NCBI RefSeq assembly: GCF_033807575.1
Contig: NC_084713.1
Coordinates: forward strand, 22,543,389-22,607,388
DNA from: Cydia pomonella
Taxonomy: Eukaryota > Arthropoda > Insecta > Lepidoptera > Tortricidae
Reading direction: 5' to 3'
DNA: 64,000 nucleotides
The first letter of the stretch is position 1. Every line of letters starts with the position of its first letter. Both the position numbers and the translations under genes were made by a program. Below are positions 1 to 11,144 of this stretch, one piece after another. The notes beneath the pieces were generated by a model. It did no database searches. It had not been told where the DNA came from and worked only from the letters and a program-made list of their open reading frames with translations.

Positions 1-2073
1 GTTCTCACTTATTACACTATTATTGATAGGTGAAGTTTCCAGAGTGAATTCTGAATCATTGACATTTTGAAAGCTTGAGATCCATTCTGACAGGCCTCGC
101 AGAATGGTTTGAATCCCGTAGCTGATAATTTTCCCAGTTCCTAGTGAAAACTGATCTAGGGTTAGGTTTCGATTAGAGTCATATAGATAGCCATAACCAT
201 GATTATGCATGTCCTGCCCAAGTTTATTATTAAATGATTCAACTCGTGAATTATAAACAGGCGCACCACAAATATAAGTTGGCAAAACTATAATTATGTT
301 GGTATTACTTATACTCTTCAACTTATTTTGTATAACATTAACCAACACATCATAATTTCGGGTAGTATGAAAATCTGACTCGCCAATCATGATAATGCAA
401 AAGTCTGTTTTGGAATAGCTAGCTAGTTTCAAATATATGTCTTTTAATAGTATTTCTGTTCCGACATTGGGCGTTAAATAATGGCAGTACTCAAAATCGT
501 CATAAGAATTCACTGATGTCATGTTACGTAGTATATTCCACCGTTTGCTGCTAGATATAATACATAATTTATTTTTTATTTTCTTGCATTTCGAGACCTC
601 AGTAGGACCTTTAGAGCATTTGTTCTTATTTTGGTTTACGTTTAAGGACCCAACGGGTGGGTTGCATCCCGCTGTAGGAGCCAATTCTTGTTCCAGGTTC
701 GCAATGACTCGATTGAGACGAATCATTTCCTCCTTACAGTTACAAAGCTCAATTTTTAATTTTGATATGGTACTTTCCATCTCTAAAGTTTTCATTGAAA
801 AATCTGAACGTTGTCCAAGGTTACACTTTCCTATAGGACTAGCTAAATTCGATATCCGGATCATACGGGCTCCTTTCTTTGACGAGGGTGGTGTATTGCA
901 CAATTTTTTCAAAGTGTTTAATTCTAACGTTAATTTGGTAATCTGGCGCGTTAGTTCATTTTTTTCGATAATTGTGTTCTGTAATTCGTTGTCCGTACTC
1001 GCTAGCTCAATTTTCAGTTTTGCTATTTTTCCTTTTAACTCAGCAATTATACTGGTATCATTTGGTAATTCAAAACTTTTGGACAAATCGTCTTCCAAAA
1101 GTAGATAGTTATCTGAAAAACGCTTTTCGATTTCCGATATTACTTCCATAGATTTAGATCTGGTACGTGATATTTCCTGGCTCTTAACTACGCCTATGTC
1201 AATATCATCCTCCTTTTCCTCAGTTTGCTCTTCCGCAGGGTACCCGCATGAACGGGTATCCGCAGCGGATGAAGAACTAGACGCTGGTGACTTGTGTATT
1301 CCCTCCGTCAGGTCTAACGCCGCGGGTGAAGAGCTTAACGCCGATGTATCCGCTACTGGGGATGATGCCGTTAACTTGTTATTCTCCCTCTCTTTATCCT
1401 CAGTCAGGTTTTGCCCCCCAGAGAAGGAACTTGACGCCGTTGCTTCCGATGCTGCCTCTGCTGTCTGTGGCTTGTTAGTTTCTCCTTGTCTTTTCCCAGT
1501 TGAGTCTTGCGCCGCGGGTGTAAAACTCGGCGCTGGTGACTTTTGTACTTCGTCCGTCAGGTCAAACGCCGCGGGAGAAAAACTTGACACCGATGCTTCT
1601 ACTACTGGGGATTCTGTTGTTGACTTGTTATCTTCAATCTCTCCCTTCTCAGTTTGATCTTGACCTACACATAAAGAACTGGACGCCGACGGAATTGATG
1701 CTGCCGATGATGTCGGTGGCTTGTTAGTTTCTCCTTGTTTTTTCCCGGACGACTCTTGCGCTGCGGGTGAAAAACTCGACGGCGTTTCTGCCGATGACTT
1801 TAATGCTTTTTTCCTTATTGTGATATTTTGTTCTTCGGTGCTCCTTATTGAAATAGATTTTTTAGTTATTACTGGGATTGGTGAGTTAGATCCATGCAGA
1901 CATAATTGACATTTCCATTTTTTCCTACTTTCCACGGACATTAGCCGAATTAATTTTTCGGATCTTCCCGAACATTTTGTGTCAAACACTTGTTTACAGT
2001 TCGAACATTTTAAGGCTTCATGATTATGCACACTCTCGTTGCATTTGGAGCATTTAAAATATTGTGGCGCCAT
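1..2073 (-). CDS. LINE ORF1-type protein: zinc finger, coiled coil, esterase-like (3' end beyond window)
   Basis: The frame is open from an ATG at 2073 to the window edge, 691 codons without a stop; I checked every codon. Residues 8-58 form a PHD-like zinc finger (C8, C11, C23, C26, C34, C55, C58, W53), but the usual His before the fifth Cys is Asp31 (FDTKC). Residues about 75-300 are Ser/Pro/Ala-rich with an internal duplication. Residues about 312-390 and 430-465 look like coiled coil (Leu/Ile heptads, many Glu and Lys). Residues about 503-680 resemble an SGNH esterase: ISSSKRWNI sits where GDS is expected, and GESD (564-567) where GxND is expected, so catalytic residues look degenerate. 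This order matches CR1-like LINE ORF1 proteins; ORF2 would lie beyond position 1. The ATG follows a T-rich leader of about 100 bases. A domesticated host gene is possible but less likely. Confidence 0.75.
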   Translation of the reverse strand, partial: MAPQYFKCSKCNESVHNHEALKCSNCKQVFDTKCSGRSEKLIRLMSVESRKKWKCQLCLHGSNSPIPVITKKSISIRSTEEQNITIRKKALKSSAETPSSFSPAAQESSGKKQGETNKPPTSSAASIPSASSSLCVGQDQTEKGEIEDNKSTTESPVVEASVSSFSPAAFDLTDEVQKSPAPSFTPAAQDSTGKRQGETNKPQTAEAASEATASSSFSGGQNLTEDKERENNKLTASSPVADTSALSSSPAALDLTEGIHKSPASSSSSAADTRSCGYPAEEQTEEKEDDIDIGVVKSQEISRTRSKSMEVISEIEKRFSDNYLLLEDDLSKSFELPNDTSIIAELKGKIAKLKIELASTDNELQNTIIEKNELTRQITKLTLELNTLKKLCNTPPSSKKGARMIRISNLASPIGKCNLGQRSDFSMKTLEMESTISKLKIELCNCKEEMIRLNRVIANLEQELAPTAGCNPPVGSLNVNQNKNKCSKGPTEVSKCKKIKNKLCIISSSKRWNILRNMTSVNSYDDFEYCHYLTPNVGTEILLKDIYLKLASYSKTDFCIIMIGESDFHTTRNYDVLVNVIQNKLKSISNTNIIIVLPTYICGAPVYNSRVESFNNKLGQDMHNHGYGYLYDSNRNLTLDQFSLGTGKIISYGIQTILRGLSEWISSFQNVNDSEFTLETSPINNSVISEN
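1262..1790. repeat. Two tandem 249-bp units inside the ORF1-type frame
   Basis: Anchors such as CGCTGGTGA (1282 and 1531), GTCAGGTC (1307 and 1556) and CCTTGT (1484 and 1733) all recur at 249 bp, which is 83 codons, so the duplication keeps the frame. The encoded units repeat motifs such as SPAA, GETNKP and DLT and are clearly diverged from each other. Confidence 0.8.
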
Positions 2074-2173
2074 TTTAATTGTTCAATTAATTAAAAACAG
2101 TCAAATAATATAATAAAAAATAAATAAAAGAAAAACACAAAAAACAAAAACAAAAAATTAAAACACAAAAGTC

Positions 2174-2262
2174 ATGCCCGTGAGCGGATTTGAACTCACG
2201 CCCTTGTGGCGTAGTATAAGTTATAGTCCAAGAACTTCACACTAGGCCAAGCGAGCTTGTGA
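2174..2262 (-). other. tRNA-like remnant
   Basis: On the minus strand a box A-like TTGGCCTAGTG is followed about 55 bases later by a box B-like GAGTTCAAATC and then a short stem CGTGAG/CTCACG. The cloverleaf does not close well, so this is a tRNA-derived SINE head or pseudogene rather than a working tRNA. It lies just upstream of the ORF1-type frame on the same strand. Confidence 0.4.
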
Positions 2263-2565
2263 CGTAGAAGATGAAAATAACGTTCTATTAGTGCAAGTGC
2301 AATGGGAGTGGCTAAAATAATGTCCTGTGCGTTCATTGGAGAATACACTGAACACACACTCTAAATATTTGCATGTATGCGTGATATTTTGAACGGCACA
2401 ACGAACATTGTCACTTTGATTTAACTGTTTTCTGTTATTTTTACACTTTTTGATATAGTTTTTTGCACATAATAGAGTTCTCACGGCACATGTCACTAAA
2501 ATACGTATAACTCTTGATTATAAATGCACTTTGATAATTAAATTAAATTAAATAATTTTAACATA
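2263..2565. other. No recognisable feature
   Basis: AT-rich sequence. The 84-codon minus frame here has no recognisable domain and I do not call it a gene. Confidence 0.5.
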
Positions 2566-2896
2566 GCAAACATTATCTCCGAATATATTCACTTTATCAA
2601 GAAATGTTTGTTGAAGACTCCTATTAGTTTTGAAAGACCTTTCCAACGATATCTCACACTGTAGGGTTGAAGCAAAAAAAATGTTCACCCCCACTTTACG
2701 TATAGGGGAGGTACCCTAAAAAAAATTTTTTATTTATTTTATTGTACGACTTTGTCGGCTTTATTGATTTATATATCCATGCCAAATTTCAGCTTTCTAG
2801 CACTAACGACCACGGAGCAAAGCCTCGGACAGACAGACAGACAGACAGACGGACATGGCGAAACTATAAGGGTTCCTAGTTGACTACGGAACCCCA
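2566..2896 (+). mobile_element. P4-type repeat, 3' part
   Basis: The left part (TCTCCGAATATATTCACTTT) matches the end of the window (63,970 onwards), showing that both belong to one subtype. It then runs through a GACA microsatellite at 2829-2852 to ATAAGGGTTCC and TACGGAACCCC. The head is missing. Confidence 0.6.
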
Positions 2897-3112
2897 AAAA
2901 TGGTGAAAGTTTAAATCACTGTTTAGCAGATCACGTTTTTGTTTCAGTTATTTTAGCATGCACCATAGTTCTAAAGCGCCTGATACCTTTTAGCAATAGT
3001 TCTGGCGTTTAATTATAAAAATTAATACGATGAAATTTCACAAAATGATACGCTAACTTCATAAAATAGCATTTTGTTATAAATAATAAATAAATAATAA
3101 TAAATAGTATAG

Positions 3113-3513
3113 TGTAACACGAATATGCCACAAAGCTACTAGATGCCGCTAGTAGTCTCGCCCGCGCTATAGTAAATGCATATCGTCGGCCCCGCTTACG
3201 CCAGCTATCAAGAGATGGCGCTGAGATCGAGATAGATCTCGCTAACGACTGTGCAACGAAGAATCATGACCCTCGGAGCGTTGCCGAGGTTTATTCGAGA
3301 AATGCAAGTAGGAGCTTCGGTACAGCACGCTATATACCTTCACCCCAGTTGAAGTCGTTGTACAACTTACCAGTCTAGCTCGCGCCTACCAAGTTAGGTC
3401 TTGCTAGGCAAGTAAGTACTAGTACTATAGTAAAATCTCTCTGAGTTCGGAATACACGCGCTTATATAACTAAACGCCGGCTTTTCGTCTTCGCCCTCAC
3501 CTCCCGTCCTACA
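3113..3513. mobile_element. Candidate solo LTR (401 bp)
   Basis: The segment starts TGTAACAC and ends CCTACA (TG...CA) and is flanked by ATAG on both sides (3109-3112 and 3514-3517), a 4-bp duplication as for Gypsy-type elements. It is more GC-rich than its surroundings and has TATA-like sites near 3330 and 3464. No internal retroviral-type gene is next to it. Confidence 0.5.
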
Positions 3514-3550
3514 ATAGGACATTATTACGCAAAATGGTATAAAAATTAAA

Positions 3551-4876
3551 GCGGCCAAGTGCGAGTCGGACTCGCCCAAGAAGGGTTCCTTTATGACGTA
3601 TTAAAAAAAACTACTTAAACTACTAGATCTCGTTCAACATTTTACCACTTTGGACACACATTTTACCACTTTGGTAGTGTCTCTCGCGCAAACTATTCAC
3701 TTTAGAAAAAAATTATATTAGAAACCTAAATATCATTTTTGAAGACCTATCCATAGATACCCCACACGTATGGGTTTGACGAAAAAAAATTTTTTTTTAA
3801 TTTTATGACGTATTAAAAAAAACTACTCACTAGATCTCGTTCAAACCAATTTTCGTTAGAAGTTTGCATCGTAATGTATATCATATATTTTTTTTAGATT
3901 TTTCATTCTGTTATTTTAGAAGTTACAGGGGGGGGGACACACTTTTTTTCACTTTGGGAGGTTCTCTCGCGCAAACTATTCAGTTTAGAAAAAAATTATA
4001 TTAGAAACCTTAATATCATTTTTGAAGACCTATCCATAGATACCCCACATGTATGGGTATGTTGAAAAAAAATTTTTTTTTTAAATTTCATGACGTATTA
4101 AAAAAAAACTACTTACTAGATCTCGTTCAAACCAATTTTCGGTGGAAGTTTGCATCGTAATGTATATCATATATTTTTTTTAGATTTTTCATTTTGTTAT
4201 TTTAGAAGTTACAGGGGGGGGGACACACTTTTTTTCACTTTGGGAGGTTCTCTCGCGCAAACTATTCAGTTTAGAAAAAAATGATATTAGAAACCTTAAT
4301 ATCATTTTTGAAGACCTATCCATAGATACCCCACATGTATGGGTATGTTGAAAAAAATTTTTTTTTTTTTAATTTCATGACGTATTAAAAAAAACTACTT
4401 ACTAGATCTCGTTCAAACCAATTTTCGGTGGAAGTTTACATGGCAATGTATATCATATATTTTTTTTTGATTTTTCATTCTTGTATTTTAGAAGTTACGG
4501 GGGGGGGGACACACATTTTACCACTTTGGAAGTGTCTCTCGCGCAAACTATTCATTTTAGAAAAAAATGATATTAGAAACCTCAATATCATTTTTGAAGA
4601 CCTATCCATAGATACCCCACACGTATGGGTTTGATGAAAAAAGTTTTTTTGAGTTTCAGTTCTAAGTATGGGGAACCCCCAAAATTTATTGTTTTTTTTC
4701 TATTTTTATGTGAAAATCTTAATGCGGTTCATAGAATACATCCACTTACTAAGTTTGAACAGTACAGCTCTTATAGTTTCGGAAAAAAGTGGCTGTGACA
4801 GAATCGGACAGACAGATGGACATGACGAATCTATAAGGGTTCCGTTTTTTGCCATTTGGCTACGGAACCCTAAAAA
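3551..4876 (+). mobile_element. P2-type repeat with four internal tandem units
   Basis: The head (GGCCAAGTGCGAGTCGGACT) is followed by units beginning ATGACGTATTAAAAAAA at 3593, 3805, 4090 and 4377, then a GACAGACAGATGGACATGAC block and the end TACGGAACCCTAAAAA. Units are 212 bp (with an internal deletion), 285, 287 and about 265 bp. Each carries a poly-G run, a TCTCTCGCGCAAACTATTCA block and CATAGATACCCCACA. The copy at 36,452 has only two units. Confidence 0.75.
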
Positions 4877-5230
4877 TGGGAGACATCTGTGAGAGCTACT
4901 TACGTAAAATCAAATCAAGTTCAAATTTTAAAACTTCAAATGCCGCTTCTTGAACAAAAAGAAAGATCACTTGACTGCGATAGCGGCTTTCAAGTTAGTT
5001 TTTAATTTAACAGTTTAACCGACTACGAAGCAAAATGGAACTGCTGATGAAATGGGAAAGTAATTCTTGCATTAAAGCGATAGTTAAGAACTTGCTCTGC
5101 AAGAAGAAATTTTTAAGATAAGTCGTAAGAAGTGCGACAACATCTCTCCCTTCTTATGATCCTAGTATTAATGAATGAATGAATGAATTAATATTTTTAT
5201 TAGTAGAACTTACAAACTAAGGGGTTAGTA
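4877..5230. other. Unassigned; ATGA microsatellite at about 5170-5187
   Basis: No recognisable coding or mobile sequence apart from a short GAAT/ATGA run. Confidence 0.5.
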
Positions 5231-5815
5231 GGTTTTTTTTTATACTACGTCGGCGGTAAACAAGCATACGGCCCGCCTGATGGTAAGCAGTCTCCGTAGC
5301 CTATGTACGCCTGCAATCCAGAGGAGTTACATGCGCGTTGCCGACTCAACCCCCCCCCCCCCTCTCGTTGACCTCTGGCAACCTTACTCACCGGCAGGAA
5401 CACAATTAGGCTGCGGTTTTCTGTAAGGTGGAGGTACTTCCCCAGTTGGGCTCTGCTATAGATCTGGAATGACATCCACTGGCTGTGCCCTAATACACAA
5501 GGCGAGATGACATTCACAATGCCCATACCTCTCTTTTGGACGTAGTTTAAAGTCGTACCCGTCAGGTAGGTACAGCAAACATTAATTTAAAATAAAACAA
5601 CACTGATGGGGGAATGCAATCCCTCACAGTGCGACAAGTAGGGACAGTCAACCCTATACGCTATCATTCGTAGGATGCTGTTGGGACTGCATTGTGCACG
5701 CATGATAGTATAGAAACAGTCCACGCGCGCCGTCGCGAACAGCGCCGCAATTATCGCAAATTGTATGTCGTCGGCCACTCAGTGTACAACAGACTGCCGG
5801 ACGAAATAAAATAAA
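5231..5815 (-). mobile_element. F-family repeat (longest copy)
   Basis: The block with ACAAGCATACGGCCCGCCTG and TATGTACGCCTGCAA, a poly-C stretch at about 5349-5362 and GGAATGACATCCACTGGCTG matches the plus copies at 33,128, 44,778 and 63,086. The part at 5580-5815 is probably the same element but has no second copy here. It looks like the 3' region of a LINE; class not certain. Confidence 0.6.
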
Positions 5816-6544
5816 AACCGGTCAAGTGCGAGATCGTTTTACTCGCGCACCGAGGGTTCCGTCGAAACTTTGAATTATCTTGTATGACTACAAAGGCAAA
5901 AGTAGTAGTAGGTACCTATACTAAGTATAACTGTGACAGCACCATCTATCGGCAAATTGTCTAACTAATTTGCGCGATGTGCACGTATTTTGGTTTTTTG
6001 AGGATAATTCTCTATCATGTGAACCGATTTCAAAAACTGTTCTTTTATTTGAAATAGATATATTTAATGTAATGTCATAGAAATTTCAAGTGTAATAAAC
6101 ACACGTAAAGTTGGTTAAATTGCAAACAGGTTTCGGAAATGTTTTTTGGATATTAAAAAAAATTACGAAGTTTGACGTCTGATTATATTTTTCCTGTAAA
6201 ATTTGTAGTAATATTAAAATTGTGTGTTTTTTCACTACGAAAAAAAATCAAAAAATGTTTTGGAACGTACAATTTAATATCTTACAAATGATACCCCACT
6301 TGACCTAATCACTAGAATTTGAAATTTTGCCCCCTCTTCATATTGGGCATTTTCCATATTTATTAAAAATTAAAATAAAAAATAATACTTTAAATGTGTC
6401 AAGATTAGCGTTGTTCATAACTATTCCAAATTCCTAATCGATAGCTTAAGTGGTTCTTGAGATATTTAGCGTTGTGACAGACGGACGGACGGAGTCGCAC
6501 CATAAGGGTTCCTTTTGTACCTTTTTGGTACGGAACCCTAAAAA
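5816..6544 (+). mobile_element. P3-type repeat
   Basis: Head CCGGTCAAGTGCGAGATCG, then GAGGGTTCCGT, an AT-rich body, GTGACAGACGGACGGACGG at about 6474 and the end GGTACGGAACCCTAAAAAG. The body near 6410-6470 matches the P3 copy at 18,176-18,963. Confidence 0.7.
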
Positions 6545-6869
6545 GGATCCAGTTTCTGCGGTGGCCCTTAAAATTGCTTCTCAACCTTACATTTTATTCC
6601 ATAGTCGAGTTCTTCGAGCACATATAAATATTATTCATTATAATCACCTTTATAAAGCATGCAGACTTGAATTTATTTATTTATTTATTTCAAATAACAA
6701 ATTGCACCTTACAGCTAATGCCGAAGCGGCACAAATTGGAACACATTAACAACATAAACCATTAACATTATAAGTACCAATTAAAATGTGTTAGATGTGT
6801 AATAATTAAATTTAATATGTACTATATGAAAACTATCATGACATGTAACCTGGCGTTATAAATAAATTA
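6545..6869. other. Unassigned, with a TTTA run at about 6670-6690
   Basis: AT-rich. A TTTA run followed by a GCACCTTACAGC block may be the tail of a minus-strand LINE, but I cannot match it to another copy here. Confidence 0.4.
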
Positions 6870-7048
6870 TTTGTACTTACTTACTACTTACTCCGTTGGC
6901 TCAGCGACCCAAAATGAGACTTGGCCTCCGACACAAGACAGCGCCACTTTTCTCGGTCCTGTGCGACCTCTCGCCAATTGTCGACTCGAAGCTCGCGCAG
7001 ATCCGCCTCCACCATGTCGCCCAGCGATACCTAGGGCGTCCAATAGGA
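6870..7048 (-). pseudogene. LINE ORF2 C-terminus and tail, fragment
   Basis: The minus strand reads MVEADLRELRVDNWREVAQD followed by a REKW motif and a tail ending in TAAG repeats. It is the same family as the plus fragment at 28,075-28,530, which ends in the same tail type. The frame is broken upstream, where RPRYRW shifts frame. Confidence 0.6.
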
Positions 7049-7463
7049 AAAATATATTTGTTTGTATTTGTTTTATTTCTTTTTGAACGTACTATTTCAT
7101 TGAACTTATCTAACTAATTTTCGGCCTTATAATCTTACAAGAAATAGGTCATTTCTTTTTCAAATCCTGTTTTCTCACGTTCGCAACAAACAGGTACGTG
7201 TGTCGTGTTTAAATATTTTTGACTTAATTTATGATTCGTCGTGCACGCGCTGTCATTCCTATATAGCGTTGAGCTAGGGCGAGTAAATGGACCAACCAAT
7301 ACGTGCTATCTTTGCTTACGTCTTCACTGTCGACACACTAAAAATTAAGGACTATGGTAAATTTATTTATTTAGTATGTGTATACTTTCATAAGATCAGA
7401 AAATGTTGTATTCCTCAAACTGATTGTGTTTGTAAAATATATTTTAGGGCCACTGGCACCAAT

Positions 7464-7562
7464 CACTAACCCGGGGTTAACCGGTTAAACCTGGAGTTAC
7501 CATGGTTACCAGTACAATTTGACACTAGGTTAATGATTTAACCAGTTAACCCCGGGTCAGTG
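7464..7562. mobile_element. Small MITE with 26-bp inverted ends
   Basis: Left end CACTAACCCGGGGTTAACCG (7464-7489) pairs with 7537-7562 with two mismatches. The interior is about 47 bp and non-coding. Confidence 0.65.
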
Positions 7563-7599
7563 GGTTACCAAAATGTCAAGGCCATTTAAAAGCGAATCA

Positions 7600-7875
7600 G
7601 ACCACCCCAATATCCACGTGGTCTTGTCTGTCCTACCTTTAGAGAGCAATTGCGAAAACGAAGGCGCGGAGGGACGGTAGCCCTCGCCCTCCGGGCTAAG
7701 GGGGGTCGCCGAAGGCGACAAAGCAAGCCGAAGCTGCGAAGCGGAGTGTAATGACCGTGCTTCGTCACGCGAGGGCGGAAGGGCTGCTCTTCCGCAGCGC
7801 CGGAGCTACCCAGATCCAACAGCTTTACCCTGCCGCAGTTGCGTCCCGGCCCCCTCACCCCTCACCATACCGTCC
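7600..7875. other. GC-rich block with short hairpins
   Basis: About 275 bp markedly richer in GC than its neighbours, with small self-complementary motifs (GTCGCCGAAGGCGAC, GCCCTCCGGGC). The minus strand has a 90-codon Arg-rich frame with no domain I recognise. It may be a fragment of an unknown repeat. Confidence 0.4.
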
Positions 7876-9114
7876 ATATTGTAAAATTTTACCCTTGGAT
7901 ACACCCTCTTCAACACAGAGTTAGTTGCGCACATTTTGTGAATGGGTAGTAAGTTTTTGGAAGGACAAAATGAAAGGGAAGTACTTAATGAAATGATGGC
8001 CAACATTTTTTTTTTGTTTAAAAAATCAGGTTATTAGCGAACGAGGTAGGTTAGGTTGGTTAGACATTATCTGATCAACAGATTTTTCAAGTAACCGATT
8101 TTTGCGGATCAAAGTTTGCTTAATGGTGGATCGCTTACTGCCGATCAAATAATTAATTTGCCAACCAAATCAATTTAGAGCAGCTCAGTATGACATTAAT
8201 AAATAAATAAATCCATTTATTTACGACCAACTTAACATAATTATTTACTGCCTAGCTAACTATATTTAATTATTGTTTCTAAATACATAAAAAGCTGATT
8301 TTCTTAAAGAAAACCAACTGAAAGGAAATCCGCCTATCTACTTATTCAAGCGCACATGGATCATGCAGCAGTTTTTTATATACATGCGATGGCCTGTCCG
8401 CAATCATGGTCAGGATGCTATTGGCTGGCCCTTACTCTGCACACCAGGGATGTGGCTCGTTAGCGCATCGTCTCTGATTTAGTCTAAATGCGGTCAAGAA
8501 TACACCTTTAAAATCCGTCGGGTTTAATTAGCCCACGGTGTATATACACGATATAAGTGTATATATCGAAGAAAGCTGTGTTACTTATTACAAGTGAATG
8601 CTAAGTAAACCTTCAAATAAGATTTTTTATCTTTATTAATGAGATGATCACTCGCTAGCCCTAGATAATACAAGAGCACGCGCCATGTCTCACGCATATA
8701 TTTCACATCCTACGTTCCTGGAACGCTTAAGATAGCTGAAGGCGATACAAAAACGAAAATATAGCTCGAGAACGTCAAGGGTTGTGTACTCGTATTGTTT
8801 GGGAGCAATGGAGATATATCGGTCGACGGGTGTTAATGCCAGATTTATGGACTTCTCCAAACCATTTAGATAAATAAATGGGAAAAACGAATTATATATG
8901 TTAGCGTAGATATCCTTTATTAGTAAAAACGCGTTATATCTAAAGGAAAAAAGTGAAAGAAGTTAAAACTTGTTAAAGGTAGTCTTCCGTAACGCGTTTT
9001 CATTTGTTAAAACTTGTTTGTTAATATTCTGTGGGGCCTCAGTGAAAACTAGTTTTAACTAGGATTTTTCAGTCACACCGACTGAAGATGTTAGTTTAAC
9101 CCCACACAAAATAG
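7876..9114. other. Unassigned AT-rich stretch
   Basis: I see no coding sequence. There is a short near-palindrome around 8537-8570 (GTATATACAC / GTGTATATATC) and AAAT runs near 8200. Confidence 0.4.
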
Positions 9115-9648
9115 ACAGACAGTTAACGCGTTTTCCGCTAAGAAATCCCCATTTGTCTTAGCGCAAAATTCCAGAACATTCCTCTTACCATTTCCAAGAG
9201 TATCGGGATACTCGGTGTCGACATTACGAACGAAGTCCAGTTACGGCAAACTGGCCTCTAAGAAACTCGGGGTGCTCAATAGAGCGAAACAGTACTTCAC
9301 ACCAGGTCACCGGCTTTCGTTATACAAAGCGCAGGTTCGACCACATATGGAGTACTGTTTTCATCTCTGGTCTGGAGCACCAAAGTACCATTCCACTTGA
9401 CTCCATCCAATGTCGGGCAGTTCGTGGGTCGGGAACGTTTTTGCTCAGAACGTGCAAGTTGTGGAATGAGCTACCTTCTGAGGTGTTTCCCTTGCGCTAT
9501 GACATGGGGTTCTTCAAGAAGCAGGTATTTAGGGTTCTCAAAGGTTGGCAACGCAAGTGTGACCTCAGATGTTGCTTATATCCATAGGCGGCGATAACTG
9601 TTTCCCATCAGGCGGGTCGTCTGCTCGTTTGCCGCCTATTACATTAAA
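9115..9648 (+). pseudogene. Jockey-like LINE ORF2 C-terminus, frameshifted, with J-type tail
   Basis: Three frames together give a known LINE C-terminal pattern: FSAKKSPFVLAQN, then KLASKKLGVLNRAKQYFTPG and YKAQVRPHMEYC, then after a frameshift RTCKLWNELPSEVFP and MGFFKKQVFRVLKGWQRK. This matches the end of reverse transcriptases of Jockey-type elements. About 75 residues seem deleted between YHST and RTCKLW. The tail carries TTCCCATCAGGCGGGTCGTC and ends near CCGCCTATTAC. It is inactive. Confidence 0.75.
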
Positions 9649-10361
9649 AAATCTGTCTGAAAAGTACGAGCAAAATGCACGCGCGAAGGATAACTAAATA
9701 GCTTCATTTAGATATACAAATGTACGTTCGAATTGTCCTCCAGGACGTTTTTGTACGAGATTAATAAAAAATCCTGCACCTTTCAAAACAGAAAACAATT
9801 AGGTAAGTACATAAACATAAAACACTTTCGTCGCCTAAAAATAATTCTCCCAAAAAATAAGGCTTTCATCTACCGTTTTACGCGTCATAATATCAAAAGA
9901 ACGATCAAATTCGACGAAAACATAATCCAAGCAATGAGAACACAATGGTTTAAAAGGCTTATTTTACAGCCCTTTTACACATAAGAGCGTAATATCCTTC
10001 TTATCACCTTTTAGCAGAAACCAATCATCGCTTAAAGCATATATTATCAATGCTTTATCGTAGAGCCTCTACGAATCAGTGCCTCTACGGGACGCGTCGG
10101 CTACGGACGTGCTACGCGGCGCGGCTACGAATCGGGATTTTCCAAGCGTTATTTTGAATTGTGACTGTGTTTAAACATTTGTGACTGTGTTTTTGTGACA
10201 GATTTTTTTGTTTTATTTTTTTGTTTTTTTGACCGGTGATTGATATATAATGGTAAGTAATTAGATGTTTTTTAAGGTTCCAGGAATTATATCAATTTTT
10301 TTTCAGTAAAGGTATTTATATTTTATACAGGTACTTACCGTAAAAACACAAAATAAAATAA
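9649..10361. other. Unassigned; CTACG-rich patch at 10,057-10,138
   Basis: Mostly AT-rich. The patch at 10,057-10,138 repeats CTCTACG/GGCTACG motifs and is GC-rich, like a decayed minisatellite. The 83-codon frame at 9733-9984 has no recognisable motif. Confidence 0.4.
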
Positions 10362-10604
10362 ATAAATAAATTTATAGGACATTCTTACACATATTGAGTA
10401 AGTACCGCAAAGCTCAAGAAGGCCTGTGTCGTGGGTACTCAGACAACGATATATATAATATACTCGTACAAATACTTAAATAGATAGAAAACACCCATGA
10501 CTCAGGAACAAATATCTGGGCTCATCACACAAAAAAATGCCCTTACCGGGATTCGAACCATAGTCAGGATACCCATACCTAGTGGGGACCGGTCGTCACA
10601 AAAA
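10362..10604 (-). mobile_element. S1 SINE
   Basis: Reading the minus strand, ACCGGTC is followed by CCTAGG/box A remnants, a box B GGTTCGAATCCC and GTAAGGGCA, then TGAGTCATGGGTGTTTTCTA, a TATATA stretch and a TAAATTTATTTATTTATTTT tail. Confidence 0.75.
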
Positions 10605-10938
10605 TATAAACAAACTTAGTATATCGGTAGGGGGCGCGGCAAGCGTTTCTATTAATACATTTATTTAAAAAAATAACCAACTTGATTAATTATAATATAC
10701 TTGAAAAGTAATAAATGTAATGTTTTCTTATTATCTTGTCCTGGCACCCACGTACATCTAAGAATAGCTCGGCTTATTAGCAAGATAGCTTCGATGAAAT
10801 ATATTTTATTAACTGAAATTGATTAAAGTGGTTTACTTTGTTAGCCATATATTTAGTATGTATTATAAATGCAGAAAAAAGGTTTTAATGCTTTATATAA
10901 TGCTATATATTCAGTTTGTATCAGAAAGCATGCATGTT

Positions 10939-11092
10939 GGAATAAAATAACATTACTAATGTGGCAGTAACAATATATGGAATAAAGTAACATTACTAAA
11001 GTAGCAGTAACAATACATGGAATAAAGTAACATTACTAATATAGCAGTAACAATATATGGAATAAAGTAACATTACTAATGTGTAGTAACAC
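10939..11092. repeat. Tandem repeat, 40-bp unit, about 3.8 copies
   Basis: The unit is GGAATAAAGTAACATTACTA followed by ATGTAGCAGTAACAATATAT, with few substitutions between copies. Confidence 0.85.
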
Positions 11093-11144
11093 TTTATTAT
11101 TAAATAATAATAAAGTATTTCCAACAGAATTCAAACCGCAGCCA

